Source: Schistosoma haematobium
Taxonomy: Eukaryota > Platyhelminthes > Trematoda > Strigeidida > Schistosomatidae
Reading direction: 5' to 3'
NCBI RefSeq assembly: GCF_000699445.3
Contig: NC_067195.1
Location: forward strand, 9,414,287 to 9,478,286
DNA length: 64,000 nucleotides
Part shown: one piece after another, positions 58,403 through 64,000 of the stretch
Numbering within the stretch: position 1 is the stretch's first letter
How the letters are laid out: each line of letters starts with the position of its first letter
Notes under the pieces: model-generated
Told to the model about the DNA's origin: nothing
The model's input: the letters and a program-made list of their open reading frames with translations, nothing else
Databases searched by the model: none
Translations under genes and position numbers: made by a program

Positions 58403-61400
58403 GATCGTTGTTATGCACATTTCGATAGCATTCGTCATAAGATCTGACTGCAGTCAGATACAGTTTCAGCGAAAGTGTTGAGCCTGTCGATGTCATCGAC
58501 GCCCGATTTTATCGGCGTCAAAATAAAGTGCCGTCGAATGCACTTCTTATACTCCAGTTGTCGAGTGTGGAATATCGACGTCATTACGGAGAACGAGGTA
58601 CACTCTACAAAGGTACGGAAGCCTGCGTATTTAACAATTACGGCATTTTCATTCAACGGCGAAGCAATATTGTCACGGTGTTGATGACAATTGTTTAAAC
58701 AACGACAATAAAAATGAGCGTCTTCGTACGTTCTTTGTGTATTCTCTCTGACTCTAAATGGCAACCACGAGCGAGGTCACTATAGTGCGATACTAGTGTC
58801 AGAAAGCAAAATGTTAGCATTGCCAAACAATATAATTGGTTCAGCACCACGTCTCCCTTGACACTCCCCTGCCAAAATCATATGATGTCAAGTGTACACC
58901 ACTGGACTGACCGCTTCACCACGCCTGTCATACTTAGTACAGGTCTGCAAAAAACAACAATGACAGAAGAAACACAAGCAAACCTCGCACAGACAAGTGG
59001 ATTACACACCCACAGCCGGCGACCTTCAATGGGCTAGTAGGGCTTACAGCAGTTTGTTTAAATGCATCTGTACTTATCTATTGTTGAACGATACTAACAT
59101 GTAGGACATGGTTATAGTGATACATATATAGAGGTTTGGGTCATTGTTAGGTGCTCTTCATAGTCTGACCTACCAGATCCACAGTTAAGCGTTGGCCAAC
59201 TCAACACCTCTAATCCCACACTTTTAATGCCATACTGACACCAGGTGCGATCAAACGAGATAAATGGTTCAGCGCCTTAACTTCCTTGCCGCCGGTTTAC
59301 CGAATAAAACTCCTGTAACATTACGTTCCTACGTACTAGACTGAATACATCGAAAGAGTGAGATGATCTTGGAAATAATTTACTACACACCTACTCGGAG
59401 CAGTTTTGAAGTACATGTTCTTCACATCAACTACGGCGATTTCTTGTGTGATTCCTACTGATTTACCTTTAGTATCTGATTTAACTAGGAAGAGAATAGC
59501 GGTGTGGATCTCAAGTTTTATTACCACAATTGAAAAATGCTTAGACCATGGATCTCAAACAATAAATGTTTTGTACTCGGATGATTGAGCCATCTCAAAT
59601 GACCTTATGGCACACACTCAACTACGAAAGGCCACTTGAAAGATGAACTCACAGCTATGAAACATGCGCTGTTAACTATAATTTGTCAATCTTACAGTTT
59701 ATTAAAAATAGCAGTTTCTTAGAGTTTTCTATTCACACGCGACGTGCACCTGAGGACAATAAATAAATATTTACGCCAATCGATAGAGATCTTTTTAATT
59801 TGCACGTGAATGTAGTGAGAATATGTTATCAGCACTTAACAATTATGCTATCCACACACGTTTAAAAATTTTAAGGCATCTTCTAATGCACTCCATGTTA
59901 GGAACTTTTGAGATAGGATTATCTACAAGAAGCATCGATTAGGTCAGCCGAAATACTGTCAGAAGTACTTGACTCTGCATTGCTATTTAGTAGATGGAGA
60001 GAATTTAGGGCAGTGACGAAAGGGTGAATTAAACGAACCTCTCTTTGCTAGTCATAGGCTGACAAATAAACAGCGGAACATGGTTTTTTTGACTGAAAGC
60101 TAAACAAAAACATATGATACACATGATTGCATGTCATTTGGTGCTTTTTGAAATATTCTGGACTTCTGAAGACAAGTGTGCTATTAACTTAAGCTAGCTT
60201 ACATGCAGGCCACTGACCTGATGTGCACCGGATGAAATGATCACCTTGAGGCAAGCCGGTCAAGGTCAATACAACGAATAGGTTATTTCAGTCCTAAAAA
60301 AGCCTATATTCTGTGTCGTGATTGTCTTGTAGTATTCATTTGAGTCACCCTTCATTACGTGAGATTGTTGACCTGAATTATTTCCTAATAACCCTATTGA
60401 ATTCACATTTCACTTCACGTCGTAAACGCCAAACGTGCTCAAGAAACATTTGACAATGAACTGTAATCTAATCGAGGTGATTACCTATGAGTGAGCTTAC
60501 ACGTAGCATTCATTCCCTAACTATTGTTACTATCTTATCATTTAACATGACTTTTTAAGTTTTTTTCCATCAAATTCTTATTTACATGAGCCCATTTAAT
60601 ATTTGTGTTGGCATAATATTATTTGTTTTGCATATTGAATAATGTATTTTGCGGGTCCACTATAATATCTATTAATCTGGCCTCCAAGTGGATGATCAAT
60701 AAATATTACTTATTTTTATTCGGCTGAAAGAACGTGTATTATTGACTGAGCTGAATCCTGCAAAGAAAAATATTTGCTGCTCATAGGGGGATATTTTATC
60801 TGCCCTGAACTTTCTCATAGGACTTTGGCATACGGAATCTTCAGCTGTTTGTACTACACTATAGTGAGCCTTCTGATTCCGTTGAAAGCTATGATAACAA
60901 CGAAGCATTGATCTTCGTCTTGTTGTTACATAGTGTTAATAAGGATAAATTGGAAGTCGAATGTTGCCAGTGTTGAAGATGGGTATATTTCACGCGTACC
61001 ATTGATCAGGAAGACAATAACAATAAACAAATTGTAACAGCGTGAACTTGACAACTGCTAACCATAAACAAACGTAAATCTCTAAATGCTCTTGCTAATA
61101 ATTCGAATAAACAATCATTAAGATAATCGATATGCAAAGATACGCGTAGGCACAAAATCACACATGAATCAATCCTAATTATGAGATGTACAATAATGAG
61201 ACAATCTTAAAAAAATAACCGTCATTGAGGATCAAATGATCTAGCAGTTAAACTATAAAGCAAATATAAGATATCATGTGAAGTAGGAGGATCTAGAATT
61301 AATACCTGGAAAAAATTAGAAATTCATAGCCCATAGATCAATGATTTGCTTGATAATCCACAATGTTTTATCTGAACAAAGTAACAAGAAGTTCGATAAG

Positions 61401-62149
61401 CAATCCTTGTATATTTCATATTAGGCTTTTTTACTATGATCCCATTTCCAACCGGCTACAAAAAAAGCAGACTTGTAAGATGCTCCCAGGATAACTCTGA
61501 TCAGGCCTGTAGGTATAGTACTAGAAAACAGACCATCATTATAGATACAAATTATCATTATTGTGCCGGAAAAAGAGCTGATCACTTATACTCGGAACGA
61601 GGAACATCGGCAATTCCCAGGATGCGAAAGTAAGAACACAAGACTGTCATAAGTGAAGAATTATTAGCCCCAAAATACGACGATGAACGATGATCAAAAT
61701 AGTCTAAAATACACTGGTCTATATATTGATTTTACACTCATTTTTATTAATAATTAGAATGTAATCACATATATGAAAAATACCCAGAGTTATAACAAAT
61801 CCCATACTGAGCATAGTCCATGTCAATGGAATACAAGAATATCGTATATTATACAGAATAAAATATCATACGAGAAAAGAAAATAAATACTACATTGAGT
61901 AAACATTACATTGAATCGAAACGAAAGTAATCTTGAACAAAACTCATAATGAGTAAATCAATCGAAAATCGACTTTTCTTTCCATCATATCACCATATGA
62001 TGCGATTCCATAATTTGAGTGCTTTGAAAGGATATAAACATTGACTCCAGAACCCATAATTCAATGAATCCCAAGTGGCTAGGCATTCATCGAATTATAT
62101 CACCTTGTATTTCGTTATCACCGAGTGCGAATTGCTTAAGACCTATATT

Positions 62150-62390
62150 ACTTAACAATATGTATTTTCTACCTCCTTATATATTGTACGAGCATTCCGT
62201 GTACCTAAATTAATGGTTAGCGTTTTTTAGCGAGTTAGTTTTCTACGGAATGAGGTCGGTAACTCCATGCCCAACTCACCTCCTTTACCCTGATTTGGAA
62301 CCGGCAGTAGCTCCAGAGGGGCTCCAGGCGGAGTTTCCTTATCTACTAGCTAAGTGAAAATTTATTTGGATGCCACTGGATCTGTCTAAA
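62150..62390. repeat. GC-elevated dispersed repeat remnant
   Basis: Contains tgtacgagcattccgtgt, taatggttagcgtttttt and ccggcagtagctccagaggg. This compositionally distinct segment of about 240 bp looks like a common schistosome retroelement piece from memory, but I cannot name the family. No coding reading survives. Confidence 0.45.
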
Positions 62391-62812
62391 GAAAAAGGCA
62401 CAATGTGACTATAACAAAACTCTGGTAGCACCAGGTTATGTTTATATATTCGTACACAAATTCATAGTCCGGCTACACACACGTATTAAAGACAGACGGA
62501 ACACTATATATGTATAAACACCGAGTGATAAAAGGAAAGTCAAAATGTAGGTTGCGACAGACATAAAAGTAATAGTGATTTCTAACAACTGCAGTCGAGA
62601 ACCGAATGCTAACCACAACTGAAATAATGTCCTACAATCCAACTAAGTTCTGAATATACTCTCAGCTCTATTTTGATGCTCTTTCAATACCCCCAGTGAT
62701 AGTTTATCAAATCTAAAATGGAAAAAGATTACTGAACAAATTACGACCTTTACGAGATATTTACAAATCATCTAATAAAAATATCAGACTAGAATGAAAA
62801 CTAAAGACGATT

Positions 62813-62818
62813 TTTATT
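62813..62818 (-). terminator. Candidate poly(A) signal of the dynein IC gene
   Basis: AATAAA on the minus strand about 450 nt past the dynein stop codon. Position and orientation fit, but such hexamers are common in this AT-rich DNA. Confidence 0.35.
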
Positions 62819-63264
62819 ATTCAGTATTATTTATGATAATTATAAGGAAGCATCAAAAGTAACCGAGTCAGACAAAATATTATGAAATTTAAGAGCATTA
62901 TCACAAATAACAAAAATTTGAATAAAAGTGAAATTGAGAACTCCATTGCACACTGTCATCTTAAACTACTTACATAATTAGATAGAACCAAAATAAAACA
63001 AAATACAAGTCATAGAAGTTTTTTCCAAAAAAAAGAAAGAAACCCAACACAGCCTTTTAAAGATATTTTTTAAACGGAACCCCTATATTAAAGTACTTTA
63101 TCAATTGTCATGAAAACCAAATATGCTAATGTCAACTTACAAATGCAACTTCAGTTCTCAAAACAACCTAAAATAAGATTGAAGCTGATTGGTGTTACAT
63201 AGAAGAGGTATGTATGATTCACAGAAATACAAAAAAATAGAGAAAATCAGGCCTTAAACCAAGA

Positions 63265-63537
63265 TTATGCTTCTGTTTCTACTTCTGGCTCCATTTCATA
63301 GTGTTTAAGATCAGATAATACATGTGCGAAACTAGACCAATCATCAGTGGCAGGTTGAGAAAGACTTTCGTGAACATTACAAACAGTAACACGACCGGTA
63401 TCATCTCCAACAGCTACATGTGTGCCTGCAATATTCCAACGGCATTTATTTAAAGCAACACCAACTAGACCAGATGATGACGATGAAGATGTGTCTACAT
63501 TGCTTGATAATCCTAATTTGCGACGAGCCACAGGAAT
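63265..63537 (-). CDS. DYNC1I2: Cytoplasmic dynein intermediate chain, last exon
   Basis: 91 codons incl. stop between a TTTCAG acceptor and TAA at 63265-63267. It reads IPVARRKLGLSSNVDTSS, then GVALNKCRWNIAGTHVAVGD, DTGRVTVCNVHESLSQP and DDWSSFAHVLSDLKHYE, ending EVETEA. It matches the end of dynein intermediate chains: the final WD40 blade (LN-x-x-RW, G-x-x-I/V-AVGD, G-x-V-x-V-x-x-V), a P-x-x-D-E/D-W segment and a short acidic tail. The protein links the dynein heavy chain to dynactin for minus-end-directed transport. A serine run (SSSSSS) precedes the blade. The intermediate chain paralogue cannot be told apart here; the symbol is the human-style name of the family. Confidence 0.85.
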   Translation of the reverse strand: MPVARRKLGLSSNVDTSSSSSSGLVGVALNKCRWNIAGTHVAVGDDTGRVTVCNVHESLSQPATDDWSSFAHVLSDLKHYEMEPEVETEA

Positions 63538-63913
63538 CTGAAATGAAGTAAATAAGTCAAAGCAATGAAATAAAACAAATACAGGTAAAGCGAAGTATTT
63601 GAAAACTCAGTTCTAAATTTCTGTAACTCAATTTACAAACACTTACTAGTGAAAATGTAAGGTCAAGAAAAAATTATTACAGGAAGTCCACAAACACAAC
63701 TGTTAACAGAAAACCTGTCTACATCCATCTCGCATTCAAAGGTGGGAAGATTTCAGGCAGGATTGACAGAAGGATTAAAGCAGGGTCAAAGAGAAGCTTT
63801 CTTGCAGCCTAACTACTCTTGGTGCATAACAAAAAATGTCCCATAAATCAATCAAAAGTGAGCCGATACCCTTCTAAGGTCACCTGTACATATATTTAAG
63901 AAATTAAATATAC

Positions 63914-63977
63914 CTGTAGAAGCAAATACATAGAAGGAACTGAAGGATCTTCCGAACATAATCCCCGAAAGTTGTGG
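63914..63977 (-). CDS. DYNC1I2: Cytoplasmic dynein intermediate chain, penultimate exon
   Basis: A 64-bp segment flanked by a TTTCAG acceptor and a GTATAT donor. It reads in phase with the last exon as HNFRGLCSEDPSVPSMYLLL followed by Q. EDPSVP fits the turn after the penultimate WD blade, where dynein chains have D/E-T-E-V-P. The small size and moderate similarity leave some doubt. The gene continues beyond the right edge of the window. Confidence 0.55.
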
Positions 63978-64000
63978 CTGAAATGAAGTAAAATATTCAC

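Larger units (their letters stand above)
55568..63264. other. Intergenic region between dynein IC and arrestin genes
   Basis: Both neighbours are on the minus strand, so this holds the dynein gene's 3' flank and the arrestin promoter. Identified content: a LINE remnant (56830-57690), an LTR-like stretch (58229-58402) in a GC-richer zone (57900-59300) and a dispersed repeat (62150-62390). 55900-56820 and 59600-61640 are unassigned; the open frames there are short and unlike known proteins. Confidence 0.6.

Noticed and set aside
1..64000. CRISPR array, bacterial operons or prokaryotic signals
   Set aside because: No regularly spaced short repeats with unique spacers; introns, SINEs and codon context are eukaryotic.

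Overview
This window looks like nuclear DNA of a blood fluke (Schistosoma or a close relative). It is about two-thirds A+T, genes are split by very long introns, and repeats typical of schistosomes are present: Sm-alpha-type SINEs carrying a hammerhead ribozyme, Penelope-like elements (PLEs) with a GIY-YIG domain, and RTE-type LINE remnants. The species cannot be fixed from the sequence alone.

Two host genes are visible, both on the minus strand. The main one is an arrestin-domain (ARRDC/alpha-arrestin-like) gene that I assembled from five exons: exon 1 at 55438-55567, exon 2 at 24128-25301, exon 3 at 12425-12610, exon 4 at 9396-9833 and exon 5 at 6580-6816. All junctions are phase-compatible except for one apparent frame change inside exon 2. 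Intron 1 is about 30 kb, intron 2 about 11.5 kb, and introns 3 and 4 about 2.6 kb each. Upstream in the same orientation (63265-63977) lie the last two visible exons of a cytoplasmic dynein intermediate chain gene.

Layout: 1-6579 is downstream flank with an RTE remnant (2815-3900). 6580-55567 is the arrestin gene, whose introns hold almost all the mobile DNA. 55568-63264 is intergenic, with a second LINE remnant (about 56830-57690), a GC-richer LTR-like stretch near 58.2 kb and a dispersed repeat near 62.2 kb. PLE debris clusters at 39.3-42.4 kb (two head-to-tail remnants of different families) and 44.2-45.6 kb (a minus-strand copy bounded by inverted pLTR ends and split by a SINE).

The most interesting element is a tRNA-derived SINE family (at least a dozen copies or relics). 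Its body carries a type I hammerhead core: CUGAGGA, a GUCC/GGAC stem II, GAAA, a GUC cleavage triplet and a GCACUG/CAGUGC stem I. The layout matches the known Sm-alpha hammerhead but stem I differs. Several copies are inverted composites flanked by target-site-like duplications, and one sits in a roughly 390-bp head-to-tail array. A well-preserved Sm-alpha hammerhead (23820-23863) lies sense to the arrestin gene, about 260 nt past the exon 2 donor, so it could cut the nascent pre-mRNA. All structure and function statements come from reading the sequence; no folding, alignment or database search was run.
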